64,000 nucleotides of DNA from Bordetella genomosp. 1 (GTDB taxonomy: Bacteria > Pseudomonadota > Gammaproteobacteria > Burkholderiales > Burkholderiaceae_B), in contig NZ_NEVL01000003.1 of NCBI RefSeq assembly GCF_002261335.1, forward strand, positions 248,001 through 312,000. The letters are read 5' to 3'. The notes under the pieces were generated by a model. That model searched no databases. It had not been told where the DNA came from and was given only the letters and a program-made list of their open reading frames with translations. The translations under genes and the position numbers were made by a program. Numbering within the stretch: the stretch's first letter is position 1; each line of letters starts with the position of its first letter. This document shows, one piece after another, positions 52,605 to 60,693 of this stretch.

Positions 52605-53895
52605 TCTGCGGCGCGGGCTCGCGCGCAACCTGGTGCTCACCTATGTGCTGCTGGCCCTGCTGGTCGGCGGCCTGCTCACCATCGTGTCGGTCTGGACGGT
52701 GACCGGGCTCGAGGCCCACCTGCAGCGCATCGACATGGGCATGGCGGTCGAGCGCGTCCGCGCGGAGTACCTCTCGGGCCGCGATCCCGGCCGGCCCAAT
52801 CGCTTCTTCCATGGCCAGGCCGGCGGCGCGGCCTTTCCGGAATGGTTGCGCGCGCTACCACCCGGCTTTCACAAGGTCGACCACGACGGCCGCGTCTGGC
52901 ACGCGATGGTCGATGACGACGCCGGCGAGCGCTACATGCTGCTGCGCGACTACACCGATTACGAGCGCAGCCAGCGCGGCTCGCACTGGCTTGCCGTGAT
53001 CGGCATGGCGGGCGGCCTGCTGGTGGCATTTCTGTTGGGGGCGCTGATGATCCGGCGCGTGGTGGCGCCGCTGGGCCGGCTCGCCGCCCAGGTGCAGACC
53101 CGCGCCGCGCAGCCGCCGCGCACCCGGCTGGCGCAGGACTATCCGGCCAACGAGATCGGCGCGCTGGCCGCTGCCTTCGACCAGACCTACAACCAGCTCG
53201 AGCAGGCGCTCGAACGCGAACGGCTCTTCACGGCCGACGTGGGGCACGAGCTGCGCACGCCGCTGATGGCCATCACCAGCTCCTGCGAACTGTTGCGAGA
53301 CGAACCCGGGCTCGCGGCCGCCGACCTGAGTCCGCTGGCGCGCATCGAGCAGGCGGCGGCCGACATGCGGCAGCGCCTGGACGTCTACCTGATGCTGGCG
53401 CGCGGCCGCGACAGCGGCGCGGCCTTCGAGCACGCCAGCGTGCAGCGCGTGGCGCGCGAGCAGGTGGGCGTGTTCCTTGCCATGGCGAACCGGCGCGGCA
53501 CCGCGCTGACGCTGGACGCCGACGGCCCCGCCACCGCCGACTATCCCGTGCCGCTCGTGCGCGCCGTGCTCGGCAACCTGATCCAGAACGCGCTGCAGTA
53601 CGCCGGGCCCGACGCCACGATCCGCGTGCGCGTGCGGGCCGGCAATCCGGCCACCGTGGAAGTGAGCGACGACGGCCCCGGCATCCCGGCCGAACGGCAG
53701 GCCAGCGTGTTCGCGCCCTTCGTGCGCGCCAGCGCGCCGGGCGAGGCGCACAACCTCGGGCTCGGCCTGTCGCTGGTGACGCGGATCTGCGAGCACCAGG
53801 GCTGGTCCGTGACGCTGCAGTCCGAACCGGGTGCGGGCGCAACGTTCCGCATCAGCCTTCCCGCGCCCGAGGACGACGCGCCGCGGGGCGCCTGA
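52591..53895 (+). CDS. Sensor histidine kinase, partner of the OmpR-type regulator
   Basis: A 434-residue inner-membrane kinase: transmembrane segment at about 15-37, a periplasmic sensor loop (about 38-132), a second membrane segment at about 133-153 (HWLAVIGMAGGLLVAFLLGALMI), HAMP-like linker, phosphoacceptor His219 in TADVGHELRTPLMAI, and an HATPase domain with LGNLIQNALQYAGPD, SDDGPGIP and LGLGLSLV. The sensor loop (RFFHGQAGGAAFPEWLRALPPGFH) shows no classical metal-binding motif beyond scattered His. Stimulus unknown. Confidence 0.92.
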   Translation: MRLASLRRGLARNLVLTYVLLALLVGGLLTIVSVWTVTGLEAHLQRIDMGMAVERVRAEYLSGRDPGRPNRFFHGQAGGAAFPEWLRALPPGFHKVDHDGRVWHAMVDDDAGERYMLLRDYTDYERSQRGSHWLAVIGMAGGLLVAFLLGALMIRRVVAPLGRLAAQVQTRAAQPPRTRLAQDYPANEIGALAAAFDQTYNQLEQALERERLFTADVGHELRTPLMAITSSCELLRDEPGLAAADLSPLARIEQAAADMRQRLDVYLMLARGRDSGAAFEHASVQRVAREQVGVFLAMANRRGTALTLDADGPATADYPVPLVRAVLGNLIQNALQYAGPDATIRVRVRAGNPATVEVSDDGPGIPAERQASVFAPFVRASAPGEAHNLGLGLSLVTRICEHQGWSVTLQSEPGAGATFRISLPAPEDDAPRGA

Positions 53896-53988
53896 CGGCG
53901 GGGCCGCAGGCCGCGCTCAGGTGCCCTCGGCGCACGCAGCGCACGCAGCCGCACTGCGCGCAGTCAGGCGCAGTCAGGCACGTTGCGC

Positions 53989-54630
53989 TTACCCGCGCCA
54001 CGGCGAACGGCGGATCGTGCAGCAGAAATTGCCGCGATGGAAGTGCGGATCCTTGTCGGCCAGCACGTCGGCCTTCACATTGCCGAAGGTGGTGTCGGGC
54101 TTGTGCTTGATGCCGTCGTAGAAGGCCTGGATGATGTCTTCCTTGAACTGCGGCGTGCGCGGATGCGCGTGCACCACCGCCTCGCGCTCGTCCTCGCGAT
54201 ACTGGTGGTAGGTGAGGCCCAGCACGTCCATCTCCACGCCCGCCGTCACCAGCGCCACCACCGGATGCATGTGTTCCGGAATGCCCGGCGTCGTGTGCAG
54301 CGCAATGGCGGTCCAGACCAGGTCGATGTCGCGCGGGTCGATGCGGTGCCGGCGCAGGAAGTCGCGCGCGGCATTGGCCCCGTCCACCTCGAAACGCTGG
54401 TCCGGGCTCGCATGGGCGGCGGTCAGGCCCATGTCGTGGAACATCGCGCCGGCGTAGAGCAGCTCGGGGTCGAAGGCGAGGCCACGGTCGCGGCCGGCCA
54501 GCGCACCGAAGTAGTACACGCGCGAGGAGTGGTGAAACAGCAGCGGCGAGGCGGTGTCGCGCACCAGCTCCGTGATTTCGCGGGCCAGCTGGCTGTCGGG
54601 AATGGCGATGCCGCCGATGGATGTGTGCAT
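53989..54630 (-). CDS. HD-domain hydrolase, cyanamide-hydratase-like
   Basis: A 213-residue HD-superfamily metal hydrolase. The N-terminal part has FHHSSRVYYFGAL (about 33-45) and the paired AGAMFHDMGLT (about 61-71), giving the first His and the HD dyad; later His (HTTPGIPEHMHP) complete the metal site. The HSxRVYYFG pattern resembles the cyanamide hydratase/Ddi2 branch. The start follows AGGAG with proper spacing. It diverges from an AraC-type regulator with a PfpI-like domain, which is probably its controller. The real substrate may be another small nitrile/imine or a nucleotide. Confidence 0.82.
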   Translation of the reverse strand: MHTSIGGIAIPDSQLAREITELVRDTASPLLFHHSSRVYYFGALAGRDRGLAFDPELLYAGAMFHDMGLTAAHASPDQRFEVDGANAARDFLRRHRIDPRDIDLVWTAIALHTTPGIPEHMHPVVALVTAGVEMDVLGLTYHQYREDEREAVVHAHPRTPQFKEDIIQAFYDGIKHKPDTTFGNVKADVLADKDPHFHRGNFCCTIRRSPWRG

Positions 54631-54825
54631 GGATGACTCCTGAAGGCAGGGCGCGATCGCGCCCGGATGGAGCCATTCTGGAATCCGTGCGAGGTGGCAA
54701 CAATAGGCGTATAACGTCAGATTCTGCCATTTCGCGCCGAATCCGGACCCGGCCTGGCCTGGCGTCGCCTGGCCTGCCGCTGCGCCAGGACTCAGCGCCC
54801 GCCCCGTCATCCATCGCCCGTTGCC

Positions 54826-55809
54826 ATGCCCGACCCCGCGCCGCTCACGCTTGCCATTCTTGCCTTGCCCGGCGCCCAGTTGCTCGACGTGGCGGGGCCG
54901 CTCGACGTGTTCGCGCAGGCCAACACCGAAGCGGGCCGGGCCGTCTACGCCCTGGAGGTCGTGGCCTGCGACAGCGGGCCGCTGCGCACCTCCTCGGGCG
55001 CGCGCCTGCTGCCCGACCGCGTCGCCGGCCGGGATCCGGCACCGCCGTCGCGGGTCGACACGCTGCTGGTGGCCGGCGCACCCGGCTGCGAGGCCTGGCC
55101 CTTGCCCGCCGCAGCCCGCCGATGGCTGCGCGATACCGCGCGCGACAGCCGCCGCCACGGATCGGTGTGCACCGGCGCCTTCGTGCTGGCCCAGGCCGGT
55201 TTGCTGGCGGGGCGTCGCGTCACGACGCACTGGGCCCTGGCGCAGACCCTCGCCGCGCGCCACCCGGACCTGACGGTCGAGCCCGATGCGCTCTACATCA
55301 AGGACGGGCCGGTGCGCACCGCCGCCGGCGTGACCGCGGGCCTGGACCTGGCGCTCGCCCTGGTCGAGGAAGACCTGGGCGCGGACATCGCGCGGCGCGT
55401 GGCGGCGCAGCTGGTGATGTTCTTCAAGCGGCCGGGCGGACAGCTGCAGTTCAGCCGATCGGGCCAGGCCGAACCGGCCGGCCGGTCGGCCTTGCAGGCG
55501 GTGCAGCGCTGGGTCGCGGCCCATCCCGCGGAGGACCACAGCGTCGCCAGCCTGGCCGCCCGGGCCGGCATGAGCCCGCGCCACTTCGCCCGCTTGTTCC
55601 AGGCCGAGGTCGGTCTGACCCCGGCGGCCTGGGTCGAGCAAGCGCGGGTCGGTGCCGCCCGCGCCCTGTTGGAGACCGGCCGCGAGGCGCCCAAGCAGGT
55701 GGCCGCGCGCTGCGGCTTCGCCAATGCCGACACGCTGCGCCGCGCCTTCGCCCGCCACGTCGGCGTGACGCCCGCCGACTACCGCAAGCGCCACGCGGGG
55801 GGTGAATGA
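54826..55809 (+). CDS. GlxA/FtrA-type AraC regulator with DJ-1/PfpI domain
   Basis: A 327-residue regulator with an N-terminal class-I glutamine-amidotransferase/DJ-1-like domain (about 8-190; LAILALPGAQLLDVAGPLDVFAQ, Cys in SVCTGAFVLAQAGLL and adjacent THWALA) and a C-terminal AraC helix-turn-helix (about 225-322; LAARAGMSPRHFARLFQAEVGLTPAAW and VAARCGFANADTLRRAFARHVGVTPADYR). Members respond to small metabolites and often control amine, arginine or carnitine catabolism. It is divergent from the HD hydrolase gene across a 195-base spacer. Confidence 0.88.
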   Translation: MPDPAPLTLAILALPGAQLLDVAGPLDVFAQANTEAGRAVYALEVVACDSGPLRTSSGARLLPDRVAGRDPAPPSRVDTLLVAGAPGCEAWPLPAAARRWLRDTARDSRRHGSVCTGAFVLAQAGLLAGRRVTTHWALAQTLAARHPDLTVEPDALYIKDGPVRTAAGVTAGLDLALALVEEDLGADIARRVAAQLVMFFKRPGGQLQFSRSGQAEPAGRSALQAVQRWVAAHPAEDHSVASLAARAGMSPRHFARLFQAEVGLTPAAWVEQARVGAARALLETGREAPKQVAARCGFANADTLRRAFARHVGVTPADYRKRHAGGE

Positions 55810-56204
55810 GGGCGGGCGGCGTGGCCCGATTGCGTCCTGGATCCGCGCGGCTTTGGCGGTCGGGCCGGTGCCGCCGGCCGCGCGTCTACTAGCTTGCCGC
55901 GCCGGCCAGGGCGGGCGGCGGGCCAGCCGGGCGTCGGCGCCCGCCTGAGTCGCGCCGGGCGGTAATCCCCCTGCGGCCCGCAGGGCATTTGACCCGGCGC
56001 AAGAACTGTTGCGTAAGCCCCGCAAGTGCCCCGCCACAAGGGCTCGCAACCATACCTATGCATGGATGGCATACGCTAAGATTGACCAGTACTATCGTTT
56101 TCATCGATTGAATTCATTGGAGAGTCAGCACTCTTTCAAGCAATAGTTATCCGCCGTGAGTCATGATGCGCAAGCATTGAGAGCAAACGAAGACTGGAGT
56201 CTGT
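55810..56204. other. Long leader region before the cyclopropane synthase gene
   Basis: About 395 bases without a gene. The first half is very GC-rich; the last 150 bases are visibly lower in GC and probably contain the cfa promoter. TTGACC (56082-56087) and TACTAT (56090-56095) are promoter-like but wrongly spaced relative to each other, so no promoter is assigned. No terminator or repeat was recognised. Confidence 0.5.
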
Positions 56205-57380
56205 ATGCAGCAAAGAGAAGAGTCCCTGGATTTGCCCCCTCAACCCCCGGCCACGCAGGGCAACGCGCCGCCGGAAGTCCTGGTCGATCTGCTGGCGCTC
56301 GCCGATGTGCGGATCAATGGCAATCGCCCCTGGGACATCCGTGTGAATGACCCGCACGTGTACAGCCGCGTGTTTTCCAGCTGGTCGCTGGGATTCGGCG
56401 AGTCGTACATGGATGGCGAGTGGGAGTGCGACCAGCTCGACGAGCTGTTCACCAAGCTCATGACCGCGCACCTCGAAGATGCCGCCGTGGGCCTGTCCAA
56501 GCTGCGCCTGATCGCCGAGGGCCTGCGCCACAAGCTGTTCAATCTGCAATCCAAGGGCCGCGCTTTCGAAGTCGGCGAGCGTCACTACGACGCCGGCAAC
56601 GACGTGTTCGAGGCCATGCTGGATTCGCGCATGATCTATTCGTGCGGCTACTGGGCGAAGGCCGACAATCTCGAACAGGCGCAGTTCGACAAGCTCGACC
56701 TGATCTGCCGCAAGCTCCAGCTCAAGCCCGGCGAGACCCTGCTCGACATCGGCTGCGGCTGGGGCGGTCTCGCCAAGTTCGCCGCCGAGCACTACGGCGC
56801 GCACGTCACCGGCGTCACGGTCTCCAAAGAGCAGCTCGTGCTCGCACAGGAACGCACCAAAGACCTGCCGGTCAAGCTGCTGCTGCAGGACTACCGCGAT
56901 CTCGAAGGCCAGTTCGACAAGATCGTGTCGGTCGGCATGTTCGAACACGTGGGCCCCAAGAATTACCTCACGTACTTCGACACCGTGAAGCGCCTGCTCA
57001 AGCCCGACGGCCTGTTCCTGCTGCACAGCATCGGCCTGGCCTCGATCACCGCCGGCACCGATCCGTGGATCGACAAATACGTGTTCCCCAACGGCAAGCT
57101 CCCGTCGCCCGAACAGATCGCACAGCCCGTCGAGGGTCGCTTCATCATCGAAGACTGGCACAACTTCGGCCAGGACTACGACCGCACGCTGATGGCCTGG
57201 TGGGAAAACTTCAAGGCCGCCTGGCCTCAGCTGAGCCAGCGCTACGACCAGCGCTTCTACCGCATGTGGCAGTACTACCTGCTGTGCTGCGCCGGCTTCT
57301 TCCGCTCGCGCGAAGGCCAGCTCTGGCAACTGGTGCTCACCCATCCGGGCCGCAAGGAGACCTACCGCTCGGTGCGATGA
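56205..57380 (+). CDS. cfa: Cyclopropane-fatty-acyl-phospholipid synthase
   Basis: A 391-residue enzyme that adds a methylene from S-adenosylmethionine across cis double bonds of membrane lipids, hardening the membrane in stationary phase or acid. The N-terminal lipid-contact part has FGESYMDGEWECDQLDELF (about 65-85); the SAM-binding motif is LLDIGCGWGGLAKFAAEHYGA (from about 182), followed by VTGVTVSKEQL and VSVGMFEHVGPKNY. Length matches E. coli Cfa (382). A good terminator follows 37 bases after the stop. Confidence 0.95.
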   Translation: MQQREESLDLPPQPPATQGNAPPEVLVDLLALADVRINGNRPWDIRVNDPHVYSRVFSSWSLGFGESYMDGEWECDQLDELFTKLMTAHLEDAAVGLSKLRLIAEGLRHKLFNLQSKGRAFEVGERHYDAGNDVFEAMLDSRMIYSCGYWAKADNLEQAQFDKLDLICRKLQLKPGETLLDIGCGWGGLAKFAAEHYGAHVTGVTVSKEQLVLAQERTKDLPVKLLLQDYRDLEGQFDKIVSVGMFEHVGPKNYLTYFDTVKRLLKPDGLFLLHSIGLASITAGTDPWIDKYVFPNGKLPSPEQIAQPVEGRFIIEDWHNFGQDYDRTLMAWWENFKAAWPQLSQRYDQRFYRMWQYYLLCCAGFFRSREGQLWQLVLTHPGRKETYRSVR

Positions 57381-57416
57381 GCGCCACCGGCGCGCCAACC
57401 GCTGCCGCACCGACCC

Positions 57417-57445
57417 AGGCCGCCCCGCAAAGGGCGGCCTTTTTC
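57417..57445 (+). terminator. Rho-independent terminator after cfa
   Basis: Stem AGGCCGCC / GGCGGCCT (57417-57424 and 57433-57440) with an eight-base loop, directly followed by a T-run from 57440 on. Confidence 0.85.
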
Positions 57446-57619
57446 ATGGACGGCGGTCTGGTTGCGCGCGCAGCGGTTGCGGGCGCAACCGGGGCGGCGG
57501 GGGGCGCCGGAGCCGGCGGCTACCCCGTGCGGCTGCCGGCATTGGGGTTTCCCTGGGGCGGTTTTGCGGTGTGCCGGGTACGCGGGTTGCGGACGCCGCG
57601 CGGCAGGAGGAACACCGCC

Positions 57620-58288
57620 ATGCGCATCATCGACAGCCTGGTCAGGCTCAACCCCGACGACATGGGCGACGGCCCCGTGCCGTGGCGCCGGTTCAACGGT
57701 GTCCTCTCGGCCGGCTTGCTCGCCGCTGTGCTCGGCGCCGCGCTCAGCACCGGCGCGGCCTGGGCCGAGGGCCCGCGCACCGACCTGCGTGGATACAGCC
57801 TCGGCGGCGTGCGGCTCGGGATGGGCTACCAGGAAGCCATGCAGGCGGCCGCCGGCCACTTCCGCGTGCCGGTCGAATCCTTGCAGCCGGGCCCCACGCC
57901 GTCGCAGAACCCGGGTGCCGGCAGTCAGGTGCCGATGGCATTCACCTATACCCGCGGCGACGAGGTGCTGCGGGTGGCGGCGGTCAAACGCGTGCCGCCC
58001 AGCCCGTCCAACCCCACCGCGGTCACGCAGATCAGCTACGAAATCAAGGGCGACGACCCGGCCCGGGCCCGCTTGCGCGAGGGCGCGGTGCGCCAGTTCG
58101 GCCAGCCGGTGACCCGCCATGGCGACACCTGGATCTGGTGCGACGCGCCGGCCGGCAAGGGCTGCGGCAACGCGGGCGGCCCCGCGCTCACGTCCACCCC
58201 CGGCATGCTGGCGCTGCGCGACCGCGCCTACGAAGAGAAGGCGCGGGGCGCCGCGCGGGGGGATTCGGTGCGCAAGCCTGCGTCCTGA
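57620..58288 (+). CDS. Hypothetical exported protein
   Basis: A 222-residue protein with an unusually long N-terminal region (about 26 residues) before the hydrophobic signal segment LSAGLLAAVLGAALSTGAAWA, with cleavage expected near residue 49. The mature part (about 170 residues) has no recognised family. It contains SLGGVRLGMGYQEAMQAAAGHF, a pattern common in small periplasmic repeat-free proteins, and two cysteines (WCDAPAGKGCG) that could form a disulfide. GGAGG lies seven bases before the ATG. It stands alone between the cfa terminator and the fabV leader. Confidence 0.65.
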   Translation: MRIIDSLVRLNPDDMGDGPVPWRRFNGVLSAGLLAAVLGAALSTGAAWAEGPRTDLRGYSLGGVRLGMGYQEAMQAAAGHFRVPVESLQPGPTPSQNPGAGSQVPMAFTYTRGDEVLRVAAVKRVPPSPSNPTAVTQISYEIKGDDPARARLREGAVRQFGQPVTRHGDTWIWCDAPAGKGCGNAGGPALTSTPGMLALRDRAYEEKARGAARGDSVRKPAS

Positions 58289-58443
58289 GCGCAGGCGAGG
58301 GGAGTGGGGGGGCGTCCCGAGCCCTTGCGGCCGGGAGGCACTGGGGGCGCTGGCCATCAGGCCGGCAGGGCCGATCCAATCGGGCATGGTCGAGCGGGCG
58401 GTGATCCAGGGCGATGGAAGGGGGCACGCGCCCGCGTTTGGCG

Positions 58444-58686
58444 GAGAAGGCGCGCGGCGATCGCTGCGGCGTGTCGCGATGCGAGGCGGTCGCCAGCCCG
58501 GCGCGGGGGCGGGTTCACGTTCCGTGCCGCGGATGCGGCGGGATGCGGGGCGCGACCGGGCGGAGCCGAGAAGGCGCGCGGCGATCGCTGCGGCGTGTCG
58601 CGATGCGAGGCGGTCGCCAGCCCGGCGCGGGGGCGGGTCACGTCCCGTGCCGCGGATGCGGCGGGATGCGGGGCGCGACCGGGCGG
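58444..58686 (+). repeat. Two tandem copies of a 120-bp unit
   Basis: Copy 1 at 58444-58563 and copy 2 at 58568-58686. They differ by one substitution and one missing base over about 120 positions, so the duplication is recent or maintained. Both begin GAGAAGGCGCGCGGCGATCG and end GCGCGACCGGGCGG. A four-base spacer separates them. The unit is upstream of the fabV promoter. Confidence 0.9.
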
Positions 58687-58738
58687 GCTTTGGCCGGGAG
58701 CCACCGGGCCCGGTGCGGGGGGCCGGCTGGCCGCATCC

Positions 58739-58746
58739 TATACAAT
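58739..58746 (+). promoter_or_regulatory. Candidate -10 element of fabV
   Basis: TATACAAT stands out as the only AT-rich hexamer-like site in an otherwise very GC-rich leader, 73 bases before the fabV start codon. No convincing -35 lies at the right distance, so an activator or extended contacts would be needed. Confidence 0.35.
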
Positions 58747-58818
58747 CCCGGCACTCCATCGCCGCGCGTGCGTTTGCGCGCAGGCGACATCAACGACAAG
58801 CATACGAGTGACGAGGCC

Positions 58819-60009
58819 ATGATCATCAAACCCCGCGTGCGCGGCTTTATCTGTGTGACCACCCATCCGACCGGCTGCGCCGCCAACGTGCGCGAACAGG
58901 TCGAATATGTGAAGGCCCAGGGCCCCATTGCGAACGGCCCCAAGAAGGTGCTGATCATCGGCGCGTCCACCGGCTACGGCTTGGCCGCCCGCATCACCGC
59001 CGCCTTCGGCAGCGGCGCCGCCACGCTGGGCGTGTTCTTCGAGCGTCCGGGCGACGACAAGAAGCCGGGCACCGCGGGCTGGTACAACACCGCCGCGTTC
59101 CATGACGTGGCCGAGGCCGAAGGCCTGTATGCCCGCAGCATCAACGGCGACGCCTTCTCCGACGAGATCAAGGCCCAGACCATCGACGCGATCAAGGCCG
59201 ACCTCGGCAAGGTCGACCTGGTCATCTACAGCCTGGCCGCACCGCGCCGCACCCACCCGAAGACCGGCGTGGTCTACAACTCCACGCTCAAGCCCATCGG
59301 CAAAGAGCTGAAGATGCGCGGCCTGGACACGGACAAGGAAGTCATCAAGGAAACGGTCTTGCCGCCCGCTACGCAGCAGGAAATCGACGACACCGTCGCT
59401 GTGATGGGCGGCGAAGACTGGCAGATGTGGATCGACGCGCTGGCCGACGCCGGCGTGCTGGCCCCGGGCGCCAAGACCACGGCGTTCACCTACCTCGGCG
59501 ACACCATCACCCAGGACATCTACTGGAACGGCACCATCGGCGCCGCCAAGAAAGACCTGGACAAGAAGGTGCTGGACATCCGCGCCAAGCTGGCCGCAAC
59601 CGGCGGTGACGCCCGCGTCTCCGTGCTCAAGGCCGTCGTGACGCAGGCCAGCTCCGCCATCCCGGTGATGCCGCTGTACCTGTCGCTGCTCTTCAAGATC
59701 ATGAAAGAGAAGGGCACCCACGAAGGCTGCATCGAACAGCTCTACCACCTGTTCCAGGACGGTCTCTACACCGACAAGCCCCTGCAGGATGACGTCGGCC
59801 GACTGCGCGCCGACCTCAAGGAAATGGACCCCGACGTCCAGGCCAAGGTCACCGCCCTCTGGAACCAGGTCCAGGACGACAACATCTACGAACTCACCGA
59901 CTTCGCCGGCTACAAGGCAGAGTTCCTGCGCCTCTTCGGCTTCGGCATCGACGGCGTGGACTACGATGCCGACGTCAACCCCGACGTCCAGATCCGCAAC
60001 CTCGGCTGA
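58819..60009 (+). CDS. fabV: Enoyl-ACP reductase FabV
   Basis: A 396-residue NADH-dependent enoyl-acyl-carrier-protein reductase of the FabV type, catalysing the last step of each fatty-acid elongation round. Landmarks: [20 protein letters not shown] at the start, nucleotide-binding [14 protein letters not shown] (about 49-62), and the catalytic Tyr-X8-Lys with Tyr235 and Lys244 ([10 protein letters not shown]), exactly the positions known for the Burkholderia enzyme. FabV enzymes are naturally tolerant to triclosan. Length is standard. A strong terminator follows. Confidence 0.96.
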   Translation: MIIKPRVRGFICVTTHPTGCAANVREQVEYVKAQGPIANGPKKVLIIGASTGYGLAARITAAFGSGAATLGVFFERPGDDKKPGTAGWYNTAAFHDVAEAEGLYARSINGDAFSDEIKAQTIDAIKADLGKVDLVIYSLAAPRRTHPKTGVVYNSTLKPIGKELKMRGLDTDKEVIKETVLPPATQQEIDDTVAVMGGEDWQMWIDALADAGVLAPGAKTTAFTYLGDTITQDIYWNGTIGAAKKDLDKKVLDIRAKLAATGGDARVSVLKAVVTQASSAIPVMPLYLSLLFKIMKEKGTHEGCIEQLYHLFQDGLYTDKPLQDDVGRLRADLKEMDPDVQAKVTALWNQVQDDNIYELTDFAGYKAEFLRLFGFGIDGVDYDADVNPDVQIRNLG

Positions 60010-60030
60010 CCCCCGCGTCCGCTGAAACAA

Positions 60031-60058
60031 AAAACCGGGCCAAGCGCCCGGTTTTTTT
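60031..60058 (+). terminator. Rho-independent terminator after fabV
   Basis: AAAACCGGGC (60031-60040), five-base loop, GCCCGGTTTT (60046-60055) continuing in a run of seven Ts. A textbook terminator 22 bases after the fabV stop. Confidence 0.92.
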
Positions 60059-60107
60059 ATTTGCCCCGTCGACACCGCCGTCCCCAAAACGGCGCCAGCT
60101 CAACAAT

Positions 60108-60385
60108 GGTGTCAGACTACATTTATCGACGCCACGCTCCCATCCAAAAAGGAGTCAGACTGCATTTTTCGGTATCCCCGGTTCCGCAGAAAAGGAGTCA
60201 GACTGCATTTATCTGTGCGGCAATCAGCGCCGAAAAGGTGTCAGACTGCATTTATCGAGACGCCTACCCCTTCCAAAAAGGTGTCAGACTGCATTTTTCC
60301 GGCGCCCGTCGCACCCAGCAAAAGGTGTCAGACTGAATTTATCAGTGCCCGGCGCCCTTGAAAATTGAGTCAGACTGCATTTATC
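60108..60385 (+). repeat. Seven-copy array of a 20-bp repeat with 43-bp period
   Basis: Copies of GGTGTCAGACTGCATTTATC start at 60108, 60151, 60194, 60237, 60280, 60324 and 60366, i.e. every 43, 43, 43, 43, 44 and 42 bases. Variation is limited to a few positions (GGT/GGA at base 3, TTTATC/TTTTTC near the end, single changes in copies 1 and 6). Most copies are preceded by AAAA, so the conserved unit is about 24 bases and the variable part about 19. The variable segments are GC-rich and unrelated to each other. It follows the fabV terminator directly. Further single copies lie at 61618, 63805 (inverted) and 63854. Confidence 0.9.
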
Positions 60386-60693
60386 CGCCAGGCCGCCGTC
60401 AGGCGGCAATGCCGATCCACTTGGCCCGATAGCCGTCCATTTCAAATCGCGCGTCACAGCCGTTGCCGCGCCCGACGCGTAGTCCTGTCCAACATCGACG
60501 CGAGAGAAGCCGCGGTCCGCGCCGCCGTGTGGGCCCCGCGCACGACCGGCTTCGTTGCGCGGGAAGCGCACTTGGGGCAGGTCGCCGTAAGTTGCGTCAG
60601 TTCGTCGGGGGCCGCCACCGCGTCCGAGGTACTGAGGTCGCCGCCCAACGGTAAGATTCAGTTTTGCTTCGCTTTCAATCCAGGCAGGCTGAA
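60386..60693. other. Spacer between the repeat array and the LysR gene
   Basis: About 300 bases with no gene that can be supported. Short frames exist on the minus strand but run into the repeats and have no family features or ribosome-binding site. A LysR-type gene often has a divergent target here, but none is visible, so the target may have been lost or lies elsewhere. Confidence 0.45.

Larger units (their letters stand above)
58289..58818. other. Gene-free leader of fabV with a tandem duplication
   Basis: About 530 very GC-rich bases. All frames here are open or nearly so on several strands at once, which is a base-composition effect rather than coding. It contains the duplicated 120-base unit at 58444-58686 and a candidate -10 (TATACAAT, 58739-58746). 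Confidence 0.6.

Noticed and set aside
54711-54735. A possible further copy of the 20-bp repeat (CGTCAGATTCTGCCATTTCG)
   Set aside because: Only a few short blocks match; the core GTCAGACTGCATTT is interrupted, so similarity is at chance level.
58119-58811. Several overlapping 170-230-codon frames in the fabV leader
   Set aside because: Frames are open simultaneously in several phases, follow the DNA tandem duplication and encode only Arg/Gly/Ala-rich sequence.
60061-60336. A 91-codon frame through the repeat array encoding repeated VSDxIY/GVRLHFS-like blocks
   Set aside because: The apparent protein repeats are just the translated DNA repeat. The frame has no ribosome-binding site, begins in the fabV terminator and changes phase with each unit.
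60108-60385. CRISPR array
   Set aside because: The repeat is short (20-24 bases) with spacers of about 19-23 bases, below the usual range. Copies vary at several positions, extra copies occur singly and inverted elsewhere, and no cas genes are present in the window.
60284-60571. A 95-codon minus-strand frame upstream of lysR as a possible divergent target gene
   Set aside because: It runs into two repeat copies, ends in the repeat-encoded stop, has no ribosome-binding site and no recognisable domain.
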